Source of the DNA: Micromonospora gifhornensis
GTDB taxonomy: Bacteria > Actinomycetota > Actinomycetes > Mycobacteriales > Micromonosporaceae
Assembly (NCBI RefSeq): GCF_016863515.1
Contig: NZ_BOPA01000044.1
Span: 1-53,758 of the forward strand
Length of the DNA: 53,758 nucleotides
Direction: 5' to 3'
The position numbers and the translations under genes are program-made. Position 1 is the first letter of the stretch; every line of letters starts with the position of its first letter. Below the pieces are notes generated by a model. It ran no database searches. It saw only the letters and a program-made list of their open reading frames with translations, and was not told the origin of the DNA. Shown here piece by piece: positions 1 through 7,976 of the stretch.

Positions 1-636
1 GCAGGTGCCGGTCGGCGGCGGCGTGGTGGGGGTCGGGTCGGGGTTGTTGCCCCCGTCGACGCGGACGAGCTGCCACTGCTGGTTGGCGCCGTTCCAGTCG
101 TCGTACTGCACGATGTTTCCACCGTCGGCGGTCGAGGCGCCCTGCACCTCCACCACCTTGTTGCTGTGCCGGCTGATCAGCCGGATGTGGCCACCGTCGG
201 AGTCGGCCAGCCGGAACTGCTGGTTCGCTCCGTTGTGGTCGGTCCACTGCACGATGCTGCCGCCGTTGGCGGTCGACCAGTTGTAGATGTCGAGCACCTT
301 GCCCGACAGCCGCGACTTCAGGCGGTAGTAGCCGCCGCCCGAGTCGACGAACTGCCACTGCTGCTGGTTGCCGTTGTTACGCGCCCACTGGGTGATCCGC
401 GCTCCATCGTTGGTGGCCAGGTTGTACACGTCCAGGGCCTTGCCGCTGTTGCGGTTGAGCAGCACGTACCAGGCGTTCGTGTCGACAGTCGCCGCAGCGG
501 CCGGGGTCGACGTCACCGCCACGGCGGTGACACCGCCCACCACCGCCGCCACGCCGGCCGCGACGACGCGCAGCAACCGCCCGCGCCGACGCGACGGCGG
601 CGGCGCGAGCAATTCAGATCTACCAAAGGCAGACAT
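1..636 (-). CDS. Secreted ricin-type beta-trefoil (CBM13) protein, 3' end outside window
   Basis: The start ATG at 636 is preceded by a strong GAAGGAGG ribosome site. About 212 residues are visible and the frame is still open at the window edge. An arginine-rich N-terminus, a hydrophobic stretch and an Ala-rich cleavage region around residue 48 form a long actinomycete signal peptide. A ricin-B-lectin domain follows (about residues 50-195), with repeated Q-x-W/F ends such as NQQWQ and NQQFR, and then a Pro/Thr/Gly linker beginning PDPTPTTPPP. In this family such a linker normally leads to a catalytic glycoside hydrolase or lyase domain, which would lie left of the window. The role is probably carbohydrate binding and degradation outside the cell. 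A perfect LacI-type palindrome lies about 80 bases upstream. The enzyme class cannot be told from here. Confidence 0.88.
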   Translation of the reverse strand, partial: MSAFGRSELLAPPPSRRRGRLLRVVAAGVAAVVGGVTAVAVTSTPAAAATVDTNAWYVLLNRNSGKALDVYNLATNDGARITQWARNNGNQQQWQFVDSGGGYYRLKSRLSGKVLDIYNWSTANGGSIVQWTDHNGANQQFRLADSDGGHIRLISRHSNKVVEVQGASTADGGNIVQYDDWNGANQQWQLVRVDGGNNPDPTPTTPPPTGTC

Positions 637-714
637 GATCCTCCTTCAAGATGACCAGGACCCCGAACGGCCCAGGACGGGCACACCACGACGCGCAGCG
701 ACCGAGCCGTAGCG

Positions 715-728
715 TGTTAGCGCTAACA
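715..728. promoter_or_regulatory. LacI-family operator TGTTAGCGCTAACA
   Basis: A perfect 14-bp palindrome with the central CGCG-type core (AGCGCT) typical of LacI-family repressors. It sits 79 bases upstream of the secreted ricin-lectin gene on the minus strand, suggesting sugar-responsive control of that gene. The regulator itself is not in the window. Confidence 0.75.
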
Positions 729-981
729 GTGGCGTCCGCATGCCCTGGCGCACGCCTGAACCAAGATCCGACGACACAGGCCTGCCCGGTGAACCTCCGG
801 CGTCATCACCCTTGAACATCGAATGTGGGCGATAACATGTCGTTCGTCAAGTCGTAACTTGGCGGTTTCACGGAGACTGTCCGCGCCGGGAAGGCGGGCG
901 CGGCCAGTGCCGACCGTCGTTGTGCAGGCACCGCCCTGTCCACCGCCCCGGCCCAGGACGGCGCATCCGCAGCGCGCTCCC

Positions 982-995
982 TGATGGCGCTAACA
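982..995. promoter_or_regulatory. Imperfect LacI-type operator
   Basis: TGATGGCGCTAACA matches 12 of 14 bases of the perfect palindrome at 715-728. It may be an auxiliary site for looping with that operator, or a degenerate site. Confidence 0.4.
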
Positions 996-1025
996 TCGGC
1001 GTTTACGCATGATTCGGTCGTCGGC

Positions 1026-1079
1026 GCACCCGCACCCGCACCCGCGCCAGCGCCAGCGCCAGCGCCAGCGCCAGCGCCC
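1026..1079. repeat. Hexanucleotide tandem repeat
   Basis: Three copies of GCACCC (1026-1043) run straight into five copies of GCGCCA (1044-1073) and a final GCGCCC. The tract is non-coding as far as can be seen, and its copy number could vary between strains. Confidence 0.85.
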
Positions 1080-1287
1080 GGGAGGCGTACCGGACCGGCA
1101 ATGATCGTGAAACCGGCCCGGCTTTCACGAATTGAAGGGGCGACCACCCGCCGAGCCGCAATTCGGCGAGGTCAACCCTCACTCTGCGTGAGTTGATTCA
1201 CAGCATCCGTCCTGGCGCCATCTTCTCGACAGGGCGTCGGTATCTTTGCCGACATGCTGTCGGCTACCTATCGGATGCGGTGAGCCC

Positions 1288-2418
1288 ATGTTCCTCGCCA
1301 TACGCGAACTTACTTTCGCCCGCGGTCGATTCGCCCTGATGGGCGTCGTCGTCGCGCTCATCGCGATCCTCACCGTACTGCTGAGCGGACTCTCCGTCGG
1401 GCTGGTCAATGACGGAGTCTCCGGCCTGAAACGTCTCCCCGTGACCTCGCTGGCCTTCCAGCACGAGGTCGCCAAGGACTCCGCCTTCTCCCGCAGCGTG
1501 GTCGAGACCTCAGCCGTCGACACCTGGGCGACCCAGGACGGTGTCGCCGAGGCGGCACCGCTGGGCAACACCCTCGCCAACGGTCGGACGAACGAGGGAA
1601 TCGAGGTCGACCTCGCCCTCTTCGGCGTCGAGGTCGGCTCCTTCCTCGACCCGGCCGTCGCCGAGGGTCAGCGCCTGGCCGGCGAAGGCGAGGTGGTGAT
1701 CAGCTCCACCGCCGCCGAACTGGGCATCTCGGTGGGCGACACGATCGAACTGGAACCCGCCGGGACCCCCCTCAAGGTGGTGGGCATCCTCGGCGAGCAG
1801 CACACCTTCGGCCACGTCGACATCGGTTACCTCCCGCTGCGCTCGTGGCAGGAAGTGAAGGCAGGCGTACGGGCGGGCGACGCCGCACCCGAGCGCATCT
1901 ACAACGAGATCACCGCGGTCGCCGTACGCGCCGCCGACGGTGCCGACGTCGACCTGGCGGCCGGCGACAAGGACGCCGGCACGACCTCCATGACCCTGGA
2001 GCAGTCCTTCGGCGCCTCGCCGGGCTACACCGCCGAGACCTCCACGCTTCAGCTGATCCAGGTCTTCCTCTACGCCATCTCGGCCCTCGTGGTGGGCGCG
2101 TTCTTCACCGTGCTCACCGTGCAGCGCAAGCAGGAGATCGCGGTGATCCGGGCGCTCGGTGCCAGCACCCGTTACCTGCTTCGGGACAGCCTGCTCCAGT
2201 CGGTGGTGCTCCTGGTCCTCTCCGCCGGGGTCGGCGTCGCGATCGGCGTGGCAGCCGGTGCCGCCATCTCGGCCACCCCCATGCCGTTCGTGCTGGAGGC
2301 CGCACCCATCGCCGTCGCCACCGCTCTGCTGCTCATTCTGGGCGTCGTCGGTGCCACCGTGGCCGTCCTGCGCATCACTCGCGTCGACCCGCTCACCGCG
2401 CTCGGAGGCAACCGATGA
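1288..2418 (+). CDS. ABC transporter permease, FtsX/MacB-like
   Basis: A membrane subunit of 376 residues. One N-terminal membrane helix (about residues 18-40) is followed by a large extracytoplasmic domain and three C-terminal helices of the FtsX type (PF02687), starting near IQVFLYAISALVVGAFF. The chain ends VDPLTALGGNR, the usual cytoplasmic tail of this family. An in-frame ATG exists at 1246, but the one at 1288 follows a GGTGAG ribosome site and starts the membrane segment properly. Its stop overlaps the start of the ATPase gene (ATGA), so the two are translationally coupled. MacB/DevC-type exporters move lipids, peptides or drugs; the substrate here is unknown. Confidence 0.9.
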   Translation: MFLAIRELTFARGRFALMGVVVALIAILTVLLSGLSVGLVNDGVSGLKRLPVTSLAFQHEVAKDSAFSRSVVETSAVDTWATQDGVAEAAPLGNTLANGRTNEGIEVDLALFGVEVGSFLDPAVAEGQRLAGEGEVVISSTAAELGISVGDTIELEPAGTPLKVVGILGEQHTFGHVDIGYLPLRSWQEVKAGVRAGDAAPERIYNEITAVAVRAADGADVDLAAGDKDAGTTSMTLEQSFGASPGYTAETSTLQLIQVFLYAISALVVGAFFTVLTVQRKQEIAVIRALGASTRYLLRDSLLQSVVLLVLSAGVGVAIGVAAGAAISATPMPFVLEAAPIAVATALLLILGVVGATVAVLRITRVDPLTALGGNR

Positions 2419-3101
2419 CCGCCATGCTGTCCCTGTCCGACGTCACCCTGATCCACGGCGACGGCGAAGACACCGTCACCGCCCTCGACAAGGTCAACAT
2501 GGAGGTCGAGGCGGGCGAGCTGGTCGCGGTCGTCGGCCCCTCCGGCGCCGGCAAGTCCAGCCTGCTGGCGGTCTGCGGAGCGCTCATCAGCCCCACCTCG
2601 GGCACGATCCGGCTCAACGACCTGGACCTCAGTGCGCAGTCGCCGCGCCGGCTCACCGCGATCCGTCGGGAGCGGATCGGCTTCGTGTTCCAGAGCGGCA
2701 ACCTGATCCCCTCGCTCACCAGCCTGGACCAGGTACGGCTGCCGCTGACCTTCGGCAAGGTCGCCAACCCGCGCGACCCTCGGGAACTGCTGGCCGAGGT
2801 CGGCATGTCGCACAAGGCGGACCGACGCCCGCACCAGCTCTCCGGCGGCGAACGGCAGCGGGTCGGCATCGCGCGGGCACTTGTCACCCGCCCGCAGGTG
2901 CTTCTGGTGGACGAACCGACCGCGGCCCTGGACCGCCAGCGCAGTCAGGACGTCGTCGCGCTGCTGGCCCGTGAGGCGCACGAACACGGGGTCGCCACCG
3001 TCATGGTCACCCACGACCATGAGGTGCTGCACCACTGCGACCGGGTGCTTGAGATGATCGACGGCAGGCTGCTGCCCGCCGAGAGCAACGCCTCGGTCTG
3101 A
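2415..3101 (+). CDS. ABC transporter ATP-binding protein (MacB/LolD type)
   Basis: A complete ATPase subunit of 228 residues. Walker A is GPSGAGKS, the Q-loop is FVFQSGNLIP, the signature is LSGGERQ, Walker B is VLLVDEPTAALD and the switch histidine is in MVTHDHEV. Length and motifs fit the LolD/MacB/DevA class that powers FtsX-fold permeases. The ATG overlaps the permease stop by four bases. A TetR gene follows 40 bases later on the same strand, so the three genes likely form one self-controlled export operon. Confidence 0.95.
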   Translation: MTAMLSLSDVTLIHGDGEDTVTALDKVNMEVEAGELVAVVGPSGAGKSSLLAVCGALISPTSGTIRLNDLDLSAQSPRRLTAIRRERIGFVFQSGNLIPSLTSLDQVRLPLTFGKVANPRDPRELLAEVGMSHKADRRPHQLSGGERQRVGIARALVTRPQVLLVDEPTAALDRQRSQDVVALLAREAHEHGVATVMVTHDHEVLHHCDRVLEMIDGRLLPAESNASV

Positions 3102-3141
3102 GGTCACCGCCCAGACCGGCTACCCAGACGAGGAGGAGCGC

Positions 3142-3744
3142 GTGCCGCGGATCCAGGCGGCCAGCGTCGCCGAGCACCACGCCCGACAACGGCGTGCCCT
3201 GCTGGACGCGGCACGCGCTCTGTTGGCCGAGACCGAGCAGGCGCCCTCCATGGCGGCGATCGGACGTCGTGCCGGGCTCGCCCGCTCCAGCGTCTACCAG
3301 TACTTCGCCTCCGCCGAGGATCTCCTCGCCGCCGTCGTGGCGGACGTCTTCCCGACCTGGGCGGGCCAGGTTCTGGAGCGGGTGGCGGCGGCGCCGACGC
3401 CGGGCACCCGCATCTGGGCGTACGTGGTGGCGAACGTCGACCTGTTCGCAAGCTCCGAGCAGGCGGTGGCCCGGGCCCTGAGCCGGGTGGTGGAACCGCG
3501 TGTGTTGCAGGGCCCGATGGAGGAGTTCCACGCCCAACTCCAGGGGCCCCTGCGGCAGGCGCTCACCGAGTTCGGTGAGCCGGAGCCGGAGACGATGGCC
3601 GAGCTGATCGACTCCCTCATCGTGCGGGCGTCCCAGGACGTCGGCGCCACCGCCCGCACGCAGGCGAGGAAGACCGCGGACATCACGCTTGCCCGGTTAC
3701 GCCGGCTGCTCGGCCCGTACCTCGGCCTGGGTCCGCAGGACTGA
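3142..3744 (+). CDS. TetR family transcriptional regulator
   Basis: A 200-residue protein starting at a GTG six bases behind a GAGGAGGAG ribosome site. The N-terminal 60 residues carry the TetR helix-turn-helix, with SMAAIGRRAGLARSSVYQYF as the recognition part. The rest is a helical ligand domain without a specific family signature. Position directly after the ABC pair suggests it represses that operon and senses the exported compound. No clear operator palindrome was found in the upstream gap, so the regulatory link is inference. Confidence 0.93.
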   Translation: MPRIQAASVAEHHARQRRALLDAARALLAETEQAPSMAAIGRRAGLARSSVYQYFASAEDLLAAVVADVFPTWAGQVLERVAAAPTPGTRIWAYVVANVDLFASSEQAVARALSRVVEPRVLQGPMEEFHAQLQGPLRQALTEFGEPEPETMAELIDSLIVRASQDVGATARTQARKTADITLARLRRLLGPYLGLGPQD

Positions 3745-3776
3745 CGCCCACCGACCCCGGCCGAGGACCGCGCTGG

Positions 3777-5039
3777 TCAGAGCAGGAGCAGCAGGGCCGA
3801 CCCGACCACCACCGCCGGAATGGTGGTGATGACCGTGGCCATCAACGCGGAGTGCCGGCGCAGCGCGGCGAGCGGGATCAACGCGTCGCCGTCCTGACTT
3901 ATGGCGTTCGCGACCAGGGTCGGCAGTGGCAGCCCTCCGCTGACGTACAGGCCGGTGAAGACGATCTGCACCGCGCAGCCGGGAATCAGGCCGATGCCGG
4001 CACCGATCAGCACCCCCAGCAGCCCACCGAGCGCGATCTGTGAACCGTCGAATCCGGTGGTGCTGGTGACCACCTGCCAGGCCAGGTACGCCACCGCCAC
4101 CCAGACGGTGATGAAGGACGCCTCGTGGGCGCTGTGCCGCATGGTCGCCCCCATCGACTGCGGGTGTGCGGTCTCCAGGTTGTCGTCGGCCAGCCGCCCA
4201 CGACCGGCAGCGAAGATCACCGTGGCGAGCAGGGTGCCGAGCACACCGAGCGCCAGGTACGGGTCGATCCCACCGAGTGCCCGAGTGAGCACCGCCGGAT
4301 CGACAAGTTGGAACAGCACCGGCACCGACACGGCGAAGGCCGGCACGGTCAAGCCCCAGAAGATCGTGGACGCGGACAGCTGTGGCAGCACGCCACCGAG
4401 CAACCGTCGTGAGCCGGCCAGGTCGGGCACGCCGACCGCAACCAGGCCGCCACCGACCCCGGACCCGACCGGCGAGGACCCCGAACCGCCCGACCCGGAA
4501 CCGCCCGACCCGGAACGGCTGGACCCCGAACCGCCGACGCCGGATCCGACGGGCGTGGGCCTGAGGGGTGCGGAGCCGGCGGGCGTGGCCACCGCCGCGG
4601 ACCCGGCGGGCACGGCCACCACGGCGGGCGTCCGGCGTACCGCACGCGCCGGGTCGATGCCGAGCGCGTCCACCACGTACCCGGTGATCAGACCGACCAC
4701 GAAGAGCAGCGTGTGGATCTTGAGCGCGAACATCGGATTCCAGGCCATCACCACCCACGAGGAATCGCCCATGGTCGCCACCAGGGCGGCGATCACCGTG
4801 CCGAACGACACCTTGCCTCGGGCGTACAGCGGCATGAGGATGATCGCGCCACCGCAGCCGGGACTCACCCCCAGCAACGCTCCGACCATCGGCCCGAACC
4901 GCCGATGCCGGGTCAGCCCGTCGGTGACCCGGTCTCCGTAGCGCCAGCGCAGCCAACCGAAGAGCGCCACCATCACGGCGACGTAGACACCAACCTGCAT
5001 GAACGCGTCAGCGATCGGACGCAGGACGATTTCGGTCAT
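3777..5039 (-). CDS. ArsP_2-type putative manganese/heavy-metal permease
   Basis: A polytopic membrane protein of about 420 residues. It matches the pattern of the 10-TM putative heavy-metal exporter family (PF11449, often called putative manganese transporter): a GVSPGCGGAIILMPLYARG loop, a mirrored GLIPGCAVQIVFTGLY loop, and a DSSWVVMAWNP segment. The two GC-containing loops suggest an internal duplication. The ATG at 5039 has GGAGGT six bases upstream and is preferred over the GTG at 5045. Between the two halves (about residues 130-200) lies a Gly/Ser/Pro low-complexity loop rich in GSGGSG, unusual for a transporter. The 5' leader contains competing hairpins (see 5062-5140). The substrate is not proven. 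Confidence 0.82.
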   Translation of the reverse strand: MTEIVLRPIADAFMQVGVYVAVMVALFGWLRWRYGDRVTDGLTRHRRFGPMVGALLGVSPGCGGAIILMPLYARGKVSFGTVIAALVATMGDSSWVVMAWNPMFALKIHTLLFVVGLITGYVVDALGIDPARAVRRTPAVVAVPAGSAAVATPAGSAPLRPTPVGSGVGGSGSSRSGSGGSGSGGSGSSPVGSGVGGGLVAVGVPDLAGSRRLLGGVLPQLSASTIFWGLTVPAFAVSVPVLFQLVDPAVLTRALGGIDPYLALGVLGTLLATVIFAAGRGRLADDNLETAHPQSMGATMRHSAHEASFITVWVAVAYLAWQVVTSTTGFDGSQIALGGLLGVLIGAGIGLIPGCAVQIVFTGLYVSGGLPLPTLVANAISQDGDALIPLAALRRHSALMATVITTIPAVVVGSALLLLL

Positions 5040-5061
5040 GAACACACCTCCAGGCGACAGA

Positions 5062-5140
5062 CGGCCTGCGGGGGATGTGCTGCTTCAGGCCGCAGCAGGT
5101 ACGCCACGGCACTTCCCCGGACGCTGGCCCATATGGGCCA
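5062..5140 (-). promoter_or_regulatory. Structured leader of the ArsP_2 permease gene
   Basis: The 5' leader on the minus strand has a perfect 16-bp palindrome TGGCCCATATGGGCCA at 5125-5140. Nearer the gene are two overlapping helices: 5062-5068 pairing with 5086-5092, and 5078-5083 pairing with 5092-5097. They cannot fully coexist. Family members elsewhere are often under Mn riboswitches (yybP-ykoY), but I could not match that consensus here, so this stays a structured leader of unknown function. Confidence 0.35.
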
Positions 5141-5236
5141 TTCGGCGACCCCGCTGGGTCATCCGGTCCAGTCACGGTCCGGGATCACCTTCGGTACGAA
5201 TGCGCATGATGGCTCGTTAACCGGGAAGGAGCGAAC

Positions 5237-5878
5237 ATGTCACACTGTTCCCCCATCCGGGTCGCAGTCGTCGACGGCCAGCCGATCTTCGCTCGCGGCC
5301 TCGAACTGCTCCTTCCTGCCGCCACGGATGGGCGGGCGCAGGTGGTGGGCTTCACCGCCGACGCCGCGGCGGCGGCCTCGCTGGTCCGCCGGTGCGTACC
5401 CGACCTGGCCCTGGTCGATCTGCACATGCCGGCGCCCGGGGGGATCCGAGCCGTGGCGGCCATCCGACGGACCACGCCACAGGTCCGCATCGTGGCCATG
5501 TCCGACGCGGAGGACCTGAGTTCGCCGCTCCAGGCGCTGGAGGCCGGCGCCGAGGCGTACGTGCCCAAGAGCGCCGAGCCGGAGAAGCTGCTTCCCCCAC
5601 TGCTGGCGGTCCTGGACGGCTGGGCGGTGATGCCGACGCAACTGCTGAGCACGTTGCTCCGACCCGCCCGGTTCCCGCCGGTCAGCCTCGACGAGGCGGA
5701 GCGTGCCCTGCTCCGATCCATCGCCGCCGGCCGGAGCACGCTGGAGATCGCCGATCAGATGCACGTCTCCGACCGGACCGTGAAGCGGATGTCGGCCGCG
5801 CTGCTGCGCAAGTTGCGGGTCTCCAACCGCGCCCAGGCCGCAGCTCTCGCGGGCCATGCGGGGCTGCTCGACGACTGA
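5237..5878 (+). CDS. LuxR-family response regulator, atypical receiver
   Basis: A 213-residue protein with a receiver domain (residues about 7-125) and a C-terminal LuxR/NarL helix-turn-helix (about 145-205, motif STLEIADQMHVSDRTVKR). The phospho-acceptor aspartate is D61 in LVDLHMP and the conserved lysine is in VPKS. The usual acidic pair after the first strand is reduced to D13-G14, which weakens Mg2+ binding. A GGAAGGAG ribosome site precedes the ATG. No histidine kinase gene is nearby, so it is an orphan regulator. It is divergent from the permease gene and may or may not control it. Confidence 0.88.
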   Translation: MSHCSPIRVAVVDGQPIFARGLELLLPAATDGRAQVVGFTADAAAAASLVRRCVPDLALVDLHMPAPGGIRAVAAIRRTTPQVRIVAMSDAEDLSSPLQALEAGAEAYVPKSAEPEKLLPPLLAVLDGWAVMPTQLLSTLLRPARFPPVSLDEAERALLRSIAAGRSTLEIADQMHVSDRTVKRMSAALLRKLRVSNRAQAAALAGHAGLLDD

Positions 5879-5884
5879 CCGGTC

Positions 5885-6673
5885 TCACCGCTCGACGTCG
5901 TCGGTACGCGGACGGGCACCGGCGATGAACGTGTCGAGCGCCGGCCCGTGCAGCACGCCGCCGGGCAGCGGATCACGCAGCGCTCGTACCACCAGGCGCG
6001 CCACGGGTAGTCGGTCCGGGCGCAGCGCCGCGGCGAGGACCACGTTGCCGTACCGCCGGCCGCGCAGCATCCGACGGTCGGCGACGACGCAGACGTCGGC
6101 GAAGACCGCCCGCAGGGTGGCCGCCTGCACCCGGGCCAGGACCAACGGCGGCAGGTCGGTCACGTTCACCAGGTAGATGCCGTCCGGTCGCAGCACCCGG
6201 GCGACCTCGGCGGCGAACGCCACGGTCGCCACGTGCGGCGGCATCCGGGCCGCCCGGTAGATGTCGGCGAGCACCAGGTCGTACGCCCCGGCGGGGACCT
6301 CGGCCACCGCGTCCCGCGCGTCGGCGACGTGGATCTCGACACCGGCCGGGACGGGCGGCAGCTCGCGTGTCACCAGGTCGACCACGGCCGGCTCCCGCTC
6401 GACGACCAGCTGTGCCGAGCCGGGCCGGGTGGCGGCGAGGTAACGCGGCAGCGTCAGTGCGCCGCCGCCGAGGTGCAGCACGTCCAGCGGCCGACCGGCG
6501 GGCGCGGCGAGATCGGCCACGGCGGCCATCCGCCGGACGTACTCGAAGTGCAGGTACGTGGGATCGGCAAGGTCGACGTACGACTGCTCGACACCGCCGG
6601 CCAGCAGCGTACGCCCGGTGGGTCGGACCGGATCGACGACCAGGTCCAGCCGGTCGTCGTCGGATGCCCCCAT
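5885..6673 (-). CDS. Spermidine-synthase-like SAM-dependent methyltransferase
   Basis: A 262-residue Rossmann-fold protein. The SAM-binding glycine motif is LHLGGGALTLPRYL, followed by the acidic residue in VEREPAVVDLV, then HVADARDAV and YDLVLADIY. These match the spermidine-synthase/fused-MFS family common in actinomycetes. The family name reflects fold, and a true polyamine role is uncertain. An upstream in-frame extension to 6868 is possible, but the ATG at 6673 begins the conserved part. The gene converges on the response regulator with a six-base gap. Confidence 0.82.
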   Translation of the reverse strand: MGASDDDRLDLVVDPVRPTGRTLLAGGVEQSYVDLADPTYLHFEYVRRMAAVADLAAPAGRPLDVLHLGGGALTLPRYLAATRPGSAQLVVEREPAVVDLVTRELPPVPAGVEIHVADARDAVAEVPAGAYDLVLADIYRAARMPPHVATVAFAAEVARVLRPDGIYLVNVTDLPPLVLARVQAATLRAVFADVCVVADRRMLRGRRYGNVVLAAALRPDRLPVARLVVRALRDPLPGGVLHGPALDTFIAGARPRTDDVER

Positions 6674-6729
6674 GACCAGGCAGGCTAACCGACCCGCCCG
6701 AGCTGCTCTCCCGGCCCGTCGGCACCGCC

Positions 6730-7506
6730 TCAGGCTGTGCCGATCTCCCGGCCGGCCCGGCTCGACCCGCCGGTCGCGAGCCGCATGAGGTCGGTGTTGA
6801 AGTCGATCTCCAGCGGGCTGCTGCCCGGCCGGGCGTTTCCACCCCAGGTGTGCTGGTAGCTGTCCCAACTCTGGTCGGTGATGGCGCTGCGGACGGAACT
6901 CGCCACGAGCGCCGCCAACTCGGCCGCCGTGCGGTCGATCCGACTGCCGAGGGAGGCGTCGCCCCAGTCCTCAGGAGCGGCGAAGACCGAGGTCGGGACC
7001 GGCAGAGCCCGCATGAAGGCGAAGAGCGGACGCAGCTGATCGTCGATCACCAGGGCGTGCCGCGAGGTGCCCGCGGTGGCACCGAGCGCGATGGGTGTGG
7101 CGATGAGCAGGTCGTTGTCGAGCACGTCCACGAAGGATTTCAACAGCCCGCTCATGCCGGCCTTGTAGACGGGCGTGGTGACGACCACGCCGTCGGCCGC
7201 GGCCAGGGTCTGGATCGCCGTGAGGAGATCACCTTGCGGGTGACCAGTGACGATGGCGCTGGCGATCTCACCGGCGAGCGGCCCGAGGTCGATGATCGCG
7301 ACGGTGGCCTTGATGTCCCGGGCAGCGAGCCGGTCGAGGGTCTTCTGCGCGATGCGGTCGGCGAGCCGACGCGAGGACGAGGGCACGCTCGTACCACCGT
7401 TGACCACGACGATGCGGCGGGGCGCGGTGTCGGCGGGCATCGGGTCGGTGTTCGCGGGCGCGGTGTCGGCGGCGGTCGCCGGGACGCGCGAGGGCTCGAA
7501 GGTCAT
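6730..7506 (-). CDS. NAD(P)H-dependent FMN reductase (CE1759-type)
   Basis: A 258-residue flavodoxin-fold reductase. After a disordered N-terminus rich in Ala/Thr/Pro comes the core VVVNGGTSVPSSSRRLADRI, the flavin-binding TPVYKAGMSGLLKSFVDVL and a later DWGDASLG segment. It resembles the reductase half of the CE1758/CE1759 pairs, which supply reduced FMN to a partner luciferase-like monooxygenase. The start ATG overlaps the MarR stop (ATGA), and the partner monooxygenase begins the same operon. It is expected to act in the cytosol. Confidence 0.9.
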   Translation of the reverse strand: MTFEPSRVPATAADTAPANTDPMPADTAPRRIVVVNGGTSVPSSSRRLADRIAQKTLDRLAARDIKATVAIIDLGPLAGEIASAIVTGHPQGDLLTAIQTLAAADGVVVTTPVYKAGMSGLLKSFVDVLDNDLLIATPIALGATAGTSRHALVIDDQLRPLFAFMRALPVPTSVFAAPEDWGDASLGSRIDRTAAELAALVASSVRSAITDQSWDSYQHTWGGNARPGSSPLEIDFNTDLMRLATGGSSRAGREIGTA

Positions 7507-7976
7507 GCCGAGTCCTGACTGTCGTGTCGGGTGGGGCCGGGGTCGACCCGGTCGATGATCTGCTGGGCGAGGGCCCGCAGCTCGGTGAGCTGGGCCGGGG
7601 TGAGCGCCGCTGTCATGGCCGACGTGACCGCCTGGGCGTGGCGGGTGCCGACGGCCCGCTGGAGCGCGGCGCCCTTCTCGGTCAACGTGAGGACGGAGGC
7701 GCGACGGTCACGGGGGTCGCAGTCGCGAGCGACGAGTCCGCGCTGCACGAGCCGGCTGCACAACCGCGACACCCCGGCCTGCGTCATGAGGATGCCGCGG
7801 TTGATCTCCGTCATGCTCATGCCCCGAGGCGATTTCCTGAGCGTGTAGAGGACGTCGTACTCGTTGGGCGTGAGCTCGTGCCAGATGTCGTCGGCCAGGA
7901 ACCGGCGGGCGAGGAGGACCTGGGCCCTGAAAAGGCTCTCCCAGGCCTCGTTCGCCAGCCGCTCCTCCGCGTTCAC
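7503..7976 (-). CDS. MarR family transcriptional regulator
   Basis: A 157-residue winged-helix protein with the MarR layout: an N-terminal dimer helix, the recognition region SMTEINRGILMTQAGVSRL and the wing ending DPRDRRASVLTLTEKG. It is the middle gene of three overlapping genes on the minus strand (monooxygenase, MarR, FMN reductase), with four-base overlaps on both sides. The perfect palindrome before the first gene and its near-copy before the SDR gene are the natural candidates for its operators. No cysteine stands out as a redox sensor. Confidence 0.94.
   Translation of the reverse strand: MNAEERLANEAWESLFRAQVLLARRFLADDIWHELTPNEYDVLYTLRKSPRGMSMTEINRGILMTQAGVSRLCSRLVQRGLVARDCDPRDRRASVLTLTEKGAALQRAVGTRHAQAVTSAMTAALTPAQLTELRALAQQIIDRVDPGPTRHDSQDSA

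Larger units (their letters stand above)
637..1287. other. Intergenic region with LacI-type sites and a hexanucleotide repeat
   Basis: About 650 bases between divergent genes with no convincing coding frame. It holds the perfect operator at 715-728, a 12/14 match TGATGGCGCTAACA at 982-995, and a repeat tract at 1026-1079. The candidate frames here (for example a minus frame reading GAGAGA through the repeat) have no ribosome site and look like shadows of the repeat. Confidence 0.6.

Noticed and set aside
806..1147. 113-residue minus-strand frame with a GAGAGA run
   Set aside because: It reads straight through the hexanucleotide repeat, has no ribosome site and no family resemblance.
1845..3101. 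Long plus-strand frame fusing antisense-like residues to the ABC ATPase
   Set aside because: Its first 190 residues are an off-frame reading of the permease gene; the ATPase starts cleanly at 2415.
5041..5140. yybP-ykoY manganese riboswitch before the ArsP_2 gene
   Set aside because: The gene family often has one, but the conserved GGGGAG and GAGACC-type elements could not be placed; only generic hairpins are visible.
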